Positions 1 through 9,018 are shown, counted from the first letter of the stretch. The stretch is 60,037 nt of DNA from Ktedonobacterales bacterium (GCA_027451525.1 DAIDJF010000033.1:1-60037); one strand, 5' to 3'. Numbers and translations are program-made. Notes: a model not told the origin generated them from the letters alone.

Positions 1-122
1 CTTTTGAGGATATCTCTTTTCTTCCTTCCATGTCAAATGAAAATGGTCAGACTACTACGCACCCAACGTGGTATGCGGATGAATTTTTTGCAACACCGTT
101 ATCACGCCCTGGTAGCGCTTAG
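1..122 (+). CDS. C-terminal end of a truncated protein (partial at left edge)
   Basis: A frame open from base 3 ends at the TAG at 120-122 and gives 39 residues ending in RPGSA. The composition (mixed acidic, aromatic and polar residues, with WYADEFF near the end) looks like real protein, more so than the longer overlapping frame at 4-417, which is rich in Arg, Met and His. The gene begins outside the window and no family can be recognised from this tail. The reading is inferred from composition only. Confidence 0.45.
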   Translation, partial: FEDISFLPSMSNENGQTTTHPTWYADEFFATPLSRPGSA

Positions 123-232
123 ACCTTCCCGAGAGGCCATGACAGGGGACGCGGGCGCGATGGAATCACACCCCTATATCATCGGATATGGTAACAGTGT
201 TCATTTTTTAAACAGGAACATCGGTCCTTACG

Positions 233-520
233 TTATTTGTTGCCACTTGATGAAACAGGGGCTTCTGCTGACTCTGTATTGGCCGACTGCTTCTGGGTGC
301 GGTTTGCCAGACGCCAGCACATCGTTCTACTACGGAAACATTTCTCTTGCTCTTCCGCAGTCACAGGGGGAGTATTTTTCAGACAAAACACCTGATACAT
401 TGGCTCACCTGCGTTAATATCGTTACAGGGAAACCAACGTTCACGGTAAAATGGGCAGGCATTTTTATGCTTACGCCAGTTTGAATTTTCTAATGGATGA
501 GTATCCAGGTTGCCCGCCAA
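233..520 (-). CDS. Small Cys-rich hypothetical protein
   Basis: A 95-residue protein with spaced cysteines (CPF, PCN, VFCL, KCF, MCW) in its central part, followed by a polar tail. The spacing suggests a small metal-binding or disulfide fold, but I do not recognise the family. The chosen start is TTG at 520, with an AGGAAG Shine-Dalgarno about 8 bases upstream. The frame stays open and protein-like upstream to a TAA at 562-560, and an ATG with a purine-rich leader lies there one base out of frame. Either the TTG is genuine or a one-base frameshift separates the original ATG from the body. It is convergent with the truncated gene at the left edge. Confidence 0.5.
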   Translation of the reverse strand: MAGNLDTHPLENSNWRKHKNACPFYRERWFPCNDINAGEPMYQVFCLKNTPPVTAEEQEKCFRSRTMCWRLANRTQKQSANTESAEAPVSSSGNK

Positions 521-630
521 GCGAATATCCTTCCTAAGATCGTCTCTCAGATCATGCCATTACTTCTCTGTTAAAAATTACGTTGAACGTAGTATACCAC
601 ATCATCCGTGTAAAAATATGAGCATGACTA

Positions 631-659
631 CAGACAAAAGACGAACTTTATGGTATAAT
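631..659 (+). promoter_or_regulatory. Possible sigma-70 promoter for the CPBP protease
   Basis: TATAAT occupies 654-659, preceded at 17 bases by CAGACA, a weak -35. If used, transcription would start at about 666, inside the longest open frame. That would force an internal start or leaderless translation of the protease gene. Confidence 0.3.
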
Positions 660-1453
660 TGAGTACGAAAAAATGGAGTTTACGCTTGCTTGAAAATACA
701 CCTGATAAAGCTCTCTGGACCATCCAGCAGACGCTTACTGGCATTCTCTTCACGCTTGTTCCCTGGCTTGCTCTTGCATTGGGGTTAGCAAGCCTGAACG
801 TCCGAGGTGTGCGCACAACACCTCTTGCGCCTTCGGTTGATCTGGCAAACGCCTTTGTGGTATTTGTGTTTTCGTCTCTGATAGAGGGCGCATTCCTGAT
901 TGCACCGCTTGTTATTGTGTTGCGTATCTTGCGTGGTGTTCCTAATCGTTTGAAACAGGCATGGTACGCGCTTGGCTTGCGGCGTTTTCGCGTTGGTGAG
1001 GCGATATCGTGGATTATCGTGCTTTTCCTGGGCATTTACGCCATTAATCTTGCCTATCAATCGCTGATTGTTGCTTTTCATCTACCTATTCAGACCAACG
1101 ATCAGGCCATTCTCAACGGAGCAAAAACCGCGCCTTTGACAACCTATGCGACCCTGATCGCCAGCGTGGTTGTCGCGCCATTTTGTGAAGAGGTCTTCTT
1201 TCGCGGCTTTGTCTTTATGGGCTTGTTGCGTGCTATGTCGCCTGTCTGGGCCATCCTGCTGAGCGCGTTCATTTTCGCTCTCGCTCACGCCGACCCTGGT
1301 TCGTTCGCCGTGCTGTTTATCATAGGCATTGCCCTGGCCTTCCTGCGCTGGCGCACACGCTCTCTCTGGCCCGGCATTCTGCTCCACTTTCTCAATAATG
1401 GGGTTGGTGCAATACTGATTGTCCTCGTAATGTCCGGCGTTGTAAGACAATAG
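659..1453 (+). CDS. CPBP family intramembrane metalloprotease (CAAX/Abi type)
   Basis: An integral membrane protein of up to 264 residues with about seven or eight hydrophobic segments. The three CPBP motifs are present in order in the C-terminal half: EEVFFRG (EExxxR), FALAH (FxxxH) and LHFLNN (HxxxN/D). These residues form the metal-dependent catalytic site of the Rce1/Abi family. Family members cleave membrane-embedded peptides, and in bacteria several act in bacteriocin self-immunity or envelope signalling. The substrate here is unknown. The longest frame opens with TTG at 659, which overlaps a TATAAT box; an in-frame TTG at 686 is the alternative. No obvious partner gene sits next to it, so it appears monocistronic. 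Confidence 0.85.
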   Translation: MSTKKWSLRLLENTPDKALWTIQQTLTGILFTLVPWLALALGLASLNVRGVRTTPLAPSVDLANAFVVFVFSSLIEGAFLIAPLVIVLRILRGVPNRLKQAWYALGLRRFRVGEAISWIIVLFLGIYAINLAYQSLIVAFHLPIQTNDQAILNGAKTAPLTTYATLIASVVVAPFCEEVFFRGFVFMGLLRAMSPVWAILLSAFIFALAHADPGSFAVLFIIGIALAFLRWRTRSLWPGILLHFLNNGVGAILIVLVMSGVVRQ

Positions 1454-1487
1454 GGTAGAGAAAGGGTGTATATGCATATGCTCAAAA

Positions 1488-1662
1488 GAGACTCTGGAAT
1501 GTCCCTATCGCGCACTACAAGCCGCAGGAGTGTTGCGGAATAAAGTCGCTGTAATTGCGCAGGCAATGGAAGAAGCGCGTGCTGTCTGAAATTGATCCGC
1601 ATTGTGTTCAGGTGCCCAGAGGTCATGTAGTGGCAGACGCGAACATAGGAGTTGAAAAATAA
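1488..1662 (+). pseudogene. Frameshifted gene remnant, unidentified
   Basis: Two short frames read as convincing protein when joined. The first gives ETLECPYRALQAAG and so on, down to EEARAV, then a TGA at 1587-1589. One base later the adjacent frame continues as EIDPHCVQVPRGHVV and so on, ending IGVEK at the TAA 1660-1662. Dropping a single T near 1587 joins them smoothly. There is no start codon or ribosome site, and the family is not recognised. It may be the 3' relic of a deleted gene. Confidence 0.35.
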
Positions 1663-1697
1663 TATGAATAGAGCGCAGAAGACGAGATAGATTTATT

Positions 1698-1754
1698 AAA
1701 CCTGATAAGCGGTTCCTACTGGTGCAAGACCCATAGGAACCGCTTATCAGGTTT
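1698..1754 (-). terminator. Long hairpin terminator after the phosphoesterase gene
   Basis: A perfect 21-bp inverted repeat (1698-1718 with 1734-1754) encloses a 15-base loop, 16 bases past the stop of the minus-strand phosphoesterase gene. On the minus strand it is followed by an A/T-rich tail. It could terminate in both directions. Confidence 0.75.
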
Positions 1755-1770
1755 GCGCACTTACAGGTGG

Positions 1771-3819
1771 CTATTGCGCTGTAAGTGAAACGTCGTCAAC
1801 GTACATGTAGGTGTAGTATGGGCCGCCGTTGGCCTGTTCGTGATCGAGGAATTGGATGCCCACGGTCTGTCCGGCGTAGGCCGAGAGATCGAAGTTCATC
1901 TGTATCCATGTTTGATCGTTGGTGGTGTTAATAAAGAGTTGCTGAAGGACGTTGCCCTGGCTATCAATCACGTTTGCTTCTTGCCAACCGTAGGTACTGG
2001 AGTCATTGCTGGCAGGCCAGTAGTAGAAGCTGAGCGCGATCTGTTTCGCGTTGTTGGGCAGTGAAACCATCTGCGAGGCTATAGCATCGCCTTGCTGTTG
2101 CGCGCTGGTCCCCAGTTGTAGCGAATACGCCCCGCTATGGACCTGCGTCTGGCTTCTCGTGGGGAGCGATGTTCCTGAGAACGTCCAACCTCCACTGCTC
2201 TCGAAGCCACCATTCTGCAACAAGCCTGGTCCTGTTCCCGCCGTTGGCGAGGGTGCAGGCGTGGATGTTGGCTGACTGGTTGGCGTAGGCACAGGCTGTG
2301 TCGGAGTAGGTGCTGGTTTATTGGTCGGTAACGGCTTCGGAGTAGGCGGTTGCGTCAGCGTGGGCGTCGGCGTTGTACCGCCTGTGAAGAAGGCTGGAAT
2401 GACCTGACCTCGACTATCGACTGGCGTGGGCAAGCCAAGCTCGTACATGAAATTTGCGCTCATGTCGTCAATACCCATCACACTGCTATAGCTCTGTCCG
2501 CTGACAATGCCGGGACCGGCGAAGACAAAGGGAATATGGCGTGATGAACCCTGACCCGTGCTACCCAGGCCATAAAAGTTGTCGAAACTGGTATGGTCGT
2601 TCTCGGCCTCGTCCGAGACGACTGCGATTGCCGTATTGCTCATGTAATTGTTTTGCTGCAACCAGCTTAACAATTGCCCGAATGCCTGATCGTCCCATCC
2701 GCTGGCCTGCTGATACAAACCAGAGGCAGCATCAGGACTCGTGCTTTCGACGGAACGGCCTTCCGCCTCGGTGATTGGTACATAGACGAGTTGCCCATTG
2801 GCGTTCGAGGCATTGGCTGTCAAGAAGTTTTCTACCTCAGTAATCCACTGCGTCGGCACGCCGTTGATGTTTTTGCCGAGCGAAATCTGGTCAACGTTCG
2901 CGTCCGTGATGTGGCCCGTTGGGTAGTCGTTACCCCCAATCACAGCGGTACTCATCCCATAGCTCTTGGCAACATCAAAGATCGACTCCTGACCAAATTG
3001 CTCGGTTCCACTATACCAGATGTTGGTGTCCAGACCGTCAGGCTGACCCCAGACCTTCGCTGGAGCATCGGGCGTGCGCCACGCGGGGTATGAGCCGACA
3101 GCAATCTGATAATGGTCAATAGGTGACCAACCGTACTGTGTCCACGCTTCGCTGGCAACTACGCCTTGTTGAGCCAGTTGGTGCGTGGCAGGCGAGTTGT
3201 TTGCCATTGACTGCGTGTCAGCGAACCATGAGTCATAATACGTCTCATCAAAATCTACGACGATCATGTTCTTGGCGTGTCCTGCTGGCACGCTGCGTGA
3301 ACCCACAATCGCGATTGGCGCAAGTTTGAAATTAACCGTCATGCTGCCATTGACGCTGACCTGGGTCTGTTGCGCGTCACGATACATTGTTTGTACACCG
3401 CTCACGGTATACCGCCAGGCCGCGAGATTATACGTGCCTGCCGCGATCCCAGGAAAGCTATACGTGCCATCACTGGCCGTTGTGGTGTATTGCGCGGTAC
3501 TACCAACTGCACCCAGGCTGATGCCCACTTGCGCGTTTGCGACTGGCTGACCCGTGGTCGCATCTGTCACAGTCCCACTGACGCCCGCAGTTCCTGCCGC
3601 CAACTTGAGACGCGGTGCTTTCAGTGCGCCGCTAGGCAAGTCGTCGGTATCACCAAAGGCGGTTGAGGGGATATATTGGCTGGCGGAATGGCTTGTTTGC
3701 GTGCGTTGGGCGAGCGTGCGAGGGATAATGGCGATTGATAAGATAAGCAACGCCGCGACGGCCAGGGCTGCAATGGTCGTGGTGCGATGTTGCCGCAACC
3801 AACGCTGTGTTGTTTGCAA
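1771..3819 (-). CDS. Secreted phosphoesterase-family protein with Ig-like and carbohydrate-binding-like modules
   Basis: A 682-residue exported multidomain protein. An N-terminal hydrophobic segment (about 14-38) is followed by a carboxypeptidase-regulatory-like beta-sandwich near 75-165 (SGTVTDATTGQPVANAQVGI). A phosphoesterase domain spans about 180-480 and resembles the acid phosphatase / phospholipase C (PF04185) group: it opens with VVDFDETYYDSW and later has VSDEAENDHTSFDNF, which would supply metal ligands. A Pro/Thr linker (about 485-530) leads to a C-terminal jelly-roll-like module that starts LLQNGGFESSGGW. The ATG at 3819 has purine-rich sequence upstream. It probably acts at the cell surface or outside the cell on phosphate esters. 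The substrate cannot be told. Confidence 0.75.
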   Translation of the reverse strand: MQTTQRWLRQHRTTTIAALAVAALLILSIAIIPRTLAQRTQTSHSASQYIPSTAFGDTDDLPSGALKAPRLKLAAGTAGVSGTVTDATTGQPVANAQVGISLGAVGSTAQYTTTASDGTYSFPGIAAGTYNLAAWRYTVSGVQTMYRDAQQTQVSVNGSMTVNFKLAPIAIVGSRSVPAGHAKNMIVVDFDETYYDSWFADTQSMANNSPATHQLAQQGVVASEAWTQYGWSPIDHYQIAVGSYPAWRTPDAPAKVWGQPDGLDTNIWYSGTEQFGQESIFDVAKSYGMSTAVIGGNDYPTGHITDANVDQISLGKNINGVPTQWITEVENFLTANASNANGQLVYVPITEAEGRSVESTSPDAASGLYQQASGWDDQAFGQLLSWLQQNNYMSNTAIAVVSDEAENDHTSFDNFYGLGSTGQGSSRHIPFVFAGPGIVSGQSYSSVMGIDDMSANFMYELGLPTPVDSRGQVIPAFFTGGTTPTPTLTQPPTPKPLPTNKPAPTPTQPVPTPTSQPTSTPAPSPTAGTGPGLLQNGGFESSGGWTFSGTSLPTRSQTQVHSGAYSLQLGTSAQQQGDAIASQMVSLPNNAKQIALSFYYWPASNDSSTYGWQEANVIDSQGNVLQQLFINTTNDQTWIQMNFDLSAYAGQTVGIQFLDHEQANGGPYYTYMYVDDVSLTAQ

Positions 3820-4388
3820 GCATCTGCTCCTTTACTACCTACAAGAGGTACACTACGTAACAATAAAGTTATATGGTTTTAAATGTGTCTGGGACTATAC
3901 CGCTCTTTGATAAATAATTACAAATACCGTGGGAACACGATTATGAAGTTCAACAAAAAAGGCGTCATTCCTCATCTCGCCCTCTCAAACGGCTTGGCGC
4001 ACAGGCAAGGCGTGATGATGGCATTTAAAAAATGAATCCGCATCATGGGATTCCCATTTTAATTTGTTAAACACGATCATCATGCCAATTCGTACTTTTC
4101 CGGTATTTCGGGCAATGCGACACGACCTAAATGCCCCACATGTATTACCATGTTATTTTGTTTAACACAATAATCATGTCCCTCCAATAATGATTATTTT
4201 ATTAATGAGCATGAGCGCGCTTGGCGTGCCTGTATACAAAGGCCGCCTTCTCCCAGGCACTTCAAATAAACGAGCATGCCGAGTTTGATTGGTGGATTGT
4301 AAGCCTGAATAGGCTGTAGTATGTACAATCAATGGAGAATTTACGCGGAAGTGGCGTTTACTTCAGTAAAAAGTAAATTGACTCAAGG
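3820..4388. other. 569-bp intergenic region, divergent control region
   Basis: This separates the divergent phosphoesterase and propeller-lipoprotein genes, so it should hold both promoters. It contains two imperfect direct repeats (listed separately) and a short frame of 30 codons at 3943-4035 with no convincing ribosome site. No RNA gene is evident. Confidence 0.5.
4064..4180 (+). repeat. Pair of imperfect 23-bp direct repeats, possible operators
   Basis: TTGTTAAACACGATCATCAT at 4064-4083 recurs as TTGTTTAACACAATAATCAT at 4158-4177; the full 23-base units (to 4086 and 4180) match at about 19 positions. Their centres are 94 bases apart, close to nine helical turns. They lie between divergent promoters, which fits regulator binding sites, but no palindrome or cognate regulator is obvious. 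Confidence 0.35.
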
Positions 4389-5618
4389 ATGTTCATTGTG
4401 CGTCGAATATTTCTTTTTACTCCCATGATCTGCCTGCTGCTCTTTGCACTCAACGCATGTGGTGCCGTCCAAGCCTCTCACCCGCGCGTCAACCAGTGGC
4501 ATAATCACGTTATTGCTCCTGCCTTGTTATTTGGTTCATCAGCAGGTGAATGGCCTATGTTCGGCTATAATCCTGCTCATACCAGTTATGTCGATCAGGC
4601 TGTGCAGGCTCATAACGTGTTACCGCAACTGCTCTGGTCACAGCAGTTCAAGCCGATCTTCTCCTCGGCAGTCGCGGGTGCTGGGTTGCTCTATATCGCT
4701 AGCAGTGACGGCTATCTTTATGCTCTCAAAGAGGCAACGGGAACTGTGATCTGGCGTGCCAGATTGGGCGACCATCTCACCGATGCGACACCTGCGTTAC
4801 AAGGGCAAATCCTCTTTGTCGCCGCCAATAGTACACAGATGGAGGCATTCAACGCGCTCACGGGTCAACCCTACTGGTATTTTGAGACGAACGAGAAGAT
4901 ACAGGCTGCTCCCCTCGTGATCGGCAACAAACTGCTAGTTGCCTCGCGTACAACTCTCTGGTGCCTGGATACCAGTAACGGTCGTTTGCTTTGGAAGTTT
5001 CATCGTGGGGCTGTCGGTTGGCCCACAACTGCCTCTCCAACAGTCATGGGTACGCTGGTCTATATTGGTTTCGGCTCGATGACACAACTCTGGGCCGTTA
5101 ATCTCGATACCGGTCAACTTGTATGGTCGTTCGATACAGGAGATCGTATCACCAGTACCGCCGTTGTCGGCAATGAGCGTGTTTATGTCGCGACATGGCA
5201 CGGTCTCATTATTGCCCTGAATCGCATGACGGGCGTATATCTCTGGTCATATGCGCTAAATAGCAAACAACAAACGCAGTCTGTGATTGATGGTGTGGGT
5301 GGCAATCTGGCCTTTGCTCAAGGTCGTTTATATGTTGGGAGCTATCGCGGTATCCTGCTTTGCCTGGATGCTCTGCATGGCAAACCACTCTGGCGTTTCG
5401 CGACGGGTGCGCAAATTCTGGCAACGCCACTTATCAGCACAGCTCTCGTTTATGTCGGCTCTGGTGACGGCAATTTTTATGCGCTGAATGTTCGCACGGG
5501 CCGTCCAGCATGGCACTACGCAACAGGCGAGATTCGCAGTTCTGCAATCCTCGCCTATGGACATCTCTATATTGGCAGCGTGAACGGTTCTATATATGCT
5601 TTTGGTCAATTGGCTTAA
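4389..5618 (+). CDS. PQQ-like beta-propeller repeat lipoprotein
   Basis: A 409-residue lipoprotein. The signal peptide ends in the lipobox LNAC, with Cys at about 24. The rest is a seven- to eight-bladed PQQ-type propeller, with repeats such as GLLYIASSDGYLYAL, ATGTVIWRARLG, LVYVGSGDGNFYALN and TGRPAWHYATG. The W-x-F/Y closing each blade and the YALN / TG.W pattern are typical. Outer-face propellers of this sort scaffold protein contacts (compare BamB), and many such bacterial proteins lack PQQ and enzymatic activity. The gene end overlaps the convergent kinase gene by 29 bases. No operon partner is seen. Confidence 0.85.
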   Translation: MFIVRRIFLFTPMICLLLFALNACGAVQASHPRVNQWHNHVIAPALLFGSSAGEWPMFGYNPAHTSYVDQAVQAHNVLPQLLWSQQFKPIFSSAVAGAGLLYIASSDGYLYALKEATGTVIWRARLGDHLTDATPALQGQILFVAANSTQMEAFNALTGQPYWYFETNEKIQAAPLVIGNKLLVASRTTLWCLDTSNGRLLWKFHRGAVGWPTTASPTVMGTLVYIGFGSMTQLWAVNLDTGQLVWSFDTGDRITSTAVVGNERVYVATWHGLIIALNRMTGVYLWSYALNSKQQTQSVIDGVGGNLAFAQGRLYVGSYRGILLCLDALHGKPLWRFATGAQILATPLISTALVYVGSGDGNFYALNVRTGRPAWHYATGEIRSSAILAYGHLYIGSVNGSIYAFGQLA

Positions 5619-7134
5619 TCACTAACGCGCTGCCAGCAATCAATGCGACCCAGGCAAGTAACAGCAATATGTAGTGCAGTAAGTCTACTGGACCTAAAAA
5701 TGTTTGTATGAGTACGCTGATGAGCGCAATCGCGTTCAGTATGCCAACGCTGACCAGTTCTATGCGCGTGTGATTACGTAGCCATACTAGCATTGCCAGA
5801 GCGGTGACTATCAGCCCCACGGTTTGTATGCTGTTAAGCAGAGAGGGCGAGAGGAATGCCACGAGTTGCTGTACGTCGAGCGAGCCGAGTGCCAATGCCG
5901 CTAAGCCACTAATGAGTGTGGCAATAGCCGCGATGGGTGAAGCAATACGCACGCGTGTAGTATCAGCGGTTTTTATCCCGTAAACAAGCAGGATAAGATG
6001 GAGCAGCGCGAGTGCAGAGGCCGCGAGAAATCCCCAGCCAAAGCCAGATGATGCAACAAGCTGTAGCCCGACGATAGATATTCCTATAGACATGACAAGC
6101 AACGCGATCAAGCGAATAAGTGTTGGTAGCATCCAGGGGAGAGGCGTGCCTGCCGAAGTGGGAGCGGCAATGGCTTGAGTCGAGAGATATATTGAACCCG
6201 GATTTGAAATGGGTTGAGCAACCTGTGTTGGAGCAACAGGTCTAGAGGGGGCGGTGACCGATGGAGACGCTAAAATGGGTGATTGAGAGGTCAGGAGCGC
6301 ATCGATCTTACGTAGTGTTTGGGCAACTTCAGCCATGCTGGCAGGCCGGGCTTGTGTCTCGTGGGCAACCATATGCAGTATGAGCTGATCAAGTTCAGCG
6401 GGTACGGCGGGATTATAGGTGCGAATGGGTTGGAACGTGAAACGCGGTTGCGCATAATAGGGATCGCGTCCGGTCAGGCAATAGTGCAGGGTTGCGCCCA
6501 GACCATAGATATCGGTGCGTGGGCTGCTCTGCTCAGTGCCATGTTGTTCTGGAGCGGCATAACCTGGGGAGCCGAGAAAGACGGTATCGAGAGCCTGCTC
6601 TTCCTTGAAAAAGCGTGCGATACCAAAATCGATCAGGAAGACGTGCCCATCAGTGGTAACCATGATGTTCGTTGGTTTCACATCACGGAAAATAATTGGC
6701 GGTTGCTGCTGATGTAGATAGCTCAGAACATCACATAGTTGTGTTCCGTAATGCAAAAGATGCTTAACGGGCATCGGTTTGTTATTATTCTCGCGCAACA
6801 GGTGAAAGAGCGTTTTGCCATTGATGAACTCCATCACCAGATATGAGCGGCCCTGTTCGTTGAACGAGTTGTAGATGTGTGGCAGGTTGGGATGCGTGAG
6901 CTGAGCGAGCATCATGGCTTCCTGCTGAAAACGCGCCTGCGCCTGTGCCAGTTCAGCGGGTCCGAAATGTGCCTGGCTCATCTCTTTAATCGCGACTTGT
7001 CGCTGTGTACGAGTATCAAGTGCCTGATACACGGCTCCCATGCCGCCTTGCCCAACTGCTTGTAGAATGATATAGCGTTGCTGAAGCATAGACTGTGGTG
7101 CCAGTCTGCCCGTTGGATGATTATACGTTGACAT
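5590..7134 (-). CDS. Membrane-anchored Ser/Thr protein kinase (PknB-like, Hanks type)
   Basis: A 514-residue protein. The kinase domain spans about 20-275: glycine loop GQGGMGAVY, catalytic Lys in VAIKEM, catalytic loop FRDVKPTNIM (Phe replaces the usual His of HRD), metal-binding DFGIARFF and activation-loop end GYAAPEQ. A Pro/Ser/Thr-rich linker follows (about 285-335), then about seven transmembrane helices (about 335-510) in place of the extracellular PASTA repeats of PknB. The kinase is therefore cytoplasmic with a polytopic, possibly sensory, membrane tail. Its stop codon lies inside the 3' end of the convergent propeller lipoprotein gene. Targets are unknown. Confidence 0.92.
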   Translation of the reverse strand: MSTYNHPTGRLAPQSMLQQRYIILQAVGQGGMGAVYQALDTRTQRQVAIKEMSQAHFGPAELAQAQARFQQEAMMLAQLTHPNLPHIYNSFNEQGRSYLVMEFINGKTLFHLLRENNNKPMPVKHLLHYGTQLCDVLSYLHQQQPPIIFRDVKPTNIMVTTDGHVFLIDFGIARFFKEEQALDTVFLGSPGYAAPEQHGTEQSSPRTDIYGLGATLHYCLTGRDPYYAQPRFTFQPIRTYNPAVPAELDQLILHMVAHETQARPASMAEVAQTLRKIDALLTSQSPILASPSVTAPSRPVAPTQVAQPISNPGSIYLSTQAIAAPTSAGTPLPWMLPTLIRLIALLVMSIGISIVGLQLVASSGFGWGFLAASALALLHLILLVYGIKTADTTRVRIASPIAAIATLISGLAALALGSLDVQQLVAFLSPSLLNSIQTVGLIVTALAMLVWLRNHTRIELVSVGILNAIALISVLIQTFLGPVDLLHYILLLLAWVALIAGSALVIKPIDQKHI

Positions 7135-7346
7135 GCGCAGAGCCTCCCCACAAAGAAAGTATGCCTGTCCAATCCCTGAGACAGGACGGGTCGATATGCC
7201 CTGACTAATCGACTATTCCCAAAAGAATATCTAATGCTAAGAAGTATAAACTGTGGAATGATGTGGGTCAATGCAACGCCTCACGCGGCGAGTGTGAGAG
7301 GGGTCACTTCGCCTTTCTAGATAACCTACAACATCATCATCGATCT

Positions 7347-8210
7347 CTACATGATATTCTGGCGTTCGCTCTGAATCAGGCGCATCACTCCTAATAGCAG
7401 CGTCAGTAGGGCGATCTGGGCGTAGAAGTATGATTCGTAGTTTTCGATCACGCCGGGGATGGCGAGGATGAGCAGTAGAAATGGTGTGATACCAAAGAGC
7501 AGCGTTGGACCGGGTTGCGTGCGCCAGCACGAGGGGCGTAGCCACCACGCAAACATACTCATAAAGAGCATCACGAGTGAGGTCGTAATCTCCAAACTGC
7601 TGCTGGAACGGGCGTTGCTTGGCAGGAGGAAGTAGATCAGGGCAACCGCGCAGGCACCGACAATCGAGGAGAGGCGAAAAAACCAACCATCCCAGCGATG
7701 AAAGGGGGTATGGACTGCTGAGAGACAGACATAGCTTGCTAATAATGCCGTGTTTGTCGCCGCCTGTAGATGAATCATCAGCGGTAGCGTCGGGTCAAGC
7801 GCGAGAGCATTTAACACGAAACCAATACTGGCAAAGAGCGACCAAATGCCACCAAAGGTAGCTCCCAGGCGCATCCAGGGTGATTTGGCGGCGCGCATCA
7901 GCAATGCCCAACAGATCACGATGAAAGGAATGTGCCCTAGCAATATCCATCCCAGTGCGACGGGCGCAATGCCATTATTGACGACGCCTTGTGTGAGTAG
8001 TCCTTCGGTTGTGAGAGCTATAAAGACAGTGGCAGCAAATATGATGATGAAACGTGGCGTCCAGATAACAGGTGTAGAACTATCTGTTGCTGGTTCTACA
8101 CCTGTAGCGTGTGTTTCTTCGCGGCCTGGACTGGCGGCAATCTCTGGTTCTCTGGTCTCCAACATCGCAGGTATATCTGGTTTATCGGGTTGCGTAAGGC
8201 TTTCTGGCAT
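7347..8210 (-). CDS. Polytopic membrane protein, hypothetical
   Basis: A 287-residue protein with a polar, Pro/Glu-rich N-terminus (about 1-55) followed by about eight hydrophobic segments to the C-terminus. The start is the ATG at 8210, preceded by an AAGGAAG Shine-Dalgarno; the longer frame to 8300 adds a hydrophobic stretch with no ribosome site. I do not recognise the family. It lies between the kinase and the glycosyltransferase pair, all on the minus strand but with gaps of over 100 bases, so co-transcription is uncertain. Confidence 0.7.
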   Translation of the reverse strand: MPESLTQPDKPDIPAMLETREPEIAASPGREETHATGVEPATDSSTPVIWTPRFIIIFAATVFIALTTEGLLTQGVVNNGIAPVALGWILLGHIPFIVICWALLMRAAKSPWMRLGATFGGIWSLFASIGFVLNALALDPTLPLMIHLQAATNTALLASYVCLSAVHTPFHRWDGWFFRLSSIVGACAVALIYFLLPSNARSSSSLEITTSLVMLFMSMFAWWLRPSCWRTQPGPTLLFGITPFLLLILAIPGVIENYESYFYAQIALLTLLLGVMRLIQSERQNIM

Positions 8211-8324
8211 GCATGACACTTCCTTGTGGTAAGTATTGGTGTTCTCTTCTTTTAACGTACAATACCACACACACGGTACAAGTATCATTAGCAATAGCAC
8301 TGTTGTGCCATCTCTGCCATGTTG

Positions 8325-9011
8325 TTAGCGCACAGGCGACCAGAGCCATTCATAGGCGGCAGGATGGACTTTGAGCAGGTAGAGCAGGCGAATAAGGATA
8401 ACTGTCAGTTGTGTGCGCAGCAGGCCCCAACGTTGATGGCGACGCGCCGATGTCTCAACCTTGTGATCGAGCAGTACCACGTTGCCAGCTTTGCCCATGC
8501 GTTCGCTTAACTCGACGTCTTCCATAAAAGGCCAGTCGCGATATCCGCCTAAACGCTCGAAATCGCCGCGGCGGATGAAAATGGCCTGATCGCCCGTGTA
8601 GCTTTTTGTGCGTAGCGAACGTTGTGTTACCTGCTGTCCTATACGCTTGTACAGGGCGTTGGAGTTGTCGAAGCGCATCCGAAAGGCTCCACCAATAACG
8701 TGTTCGTCTTGCATGACGCTCATGAGTTCCTGAATGCCCGCGCTATTTGGTAGCGTGTCGGCGTGCAGGAAGAGCAGGATATCACCGCGTGTTGCGTCCG
8801 CGCCAGCGTTCAGTTGTTGCCCACGGCCACGCTGTGTGCTGATGACGCGCGCATGTGCGCAGGCTTCGCTGATAGTCTTGTCGCGACTTGCGCCATCGAC
8901 GACCAGTATTTCAGCCTCTGGTGCGCATTCTTTCACGTGCATAAGTGTACGCGCAATCCAACGTTCCTCGTTGAAGGTGGGGATGATGATTGAAAGTTGT
9001 GCTGTTTCCAT
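8325..9011 (-). CDS. Family 2 glycosyltransferase (TIGR04283-like), copy 2
   Basis: A 228-residue GT-A fold enzyme. It opens with LSIIIPTFNEERWIARTL (nucleotide-sugar binding), followed by ILVVDGASRDKT, the hallmark RGRGQQLNAGA and LFLHADTLP (metal-binding DxD equivalent), then GDQAIFIRR and MEDVELSERM. This pattern matches the TIGR04283 subfamily, which has been linked with arsenosugar clusters in some bacteria. The start is the ATG at 9011, 7 bases past the stop of the upstream paralogue, so the pair is translationally close. It is cytoplasmic with a possible membrane-associated C-terminus. The acceptor is unknown. Confidence 0.85.
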   Translation of the reverse strand: METAQLSIIIPTFNEERWIARTLMHVKECAPEAEILVVDGASRDKTISEACAHARVISTQRGRGQQLNAGADATRGDILLFLHADTLPNSAGIQELMSVMQDEHVIGGAFRMRFDNSNALYKRIGQQVTQRSLRTKSYTGDQAIFIRRGDFERLGGYRDWPFMEDVELSERMGKAGNVVLLDHKVETSARRHQRWGLLRTQLTVILIRLLYLLKVHPAAYEWLWSPVR

Positions 9012-9018
9012 ACTCTGC

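Noticed and set aside
4..417. A 137-codon plus-strand frame at the left edge
   Set aside because: It overlaps both the better-looking truncated frame (1-122) and the minus-strand Cys-rich gene, has no ribosome site, and its composition is atypical.
7237..7686. A 149-codon minus-strand frame next to the membrane protein gene
   Set aside because: It overlaps the 3' half of the better-supported membrane protein in another frame and is Arg/Pro/His-rich, as shadow frames usually are.
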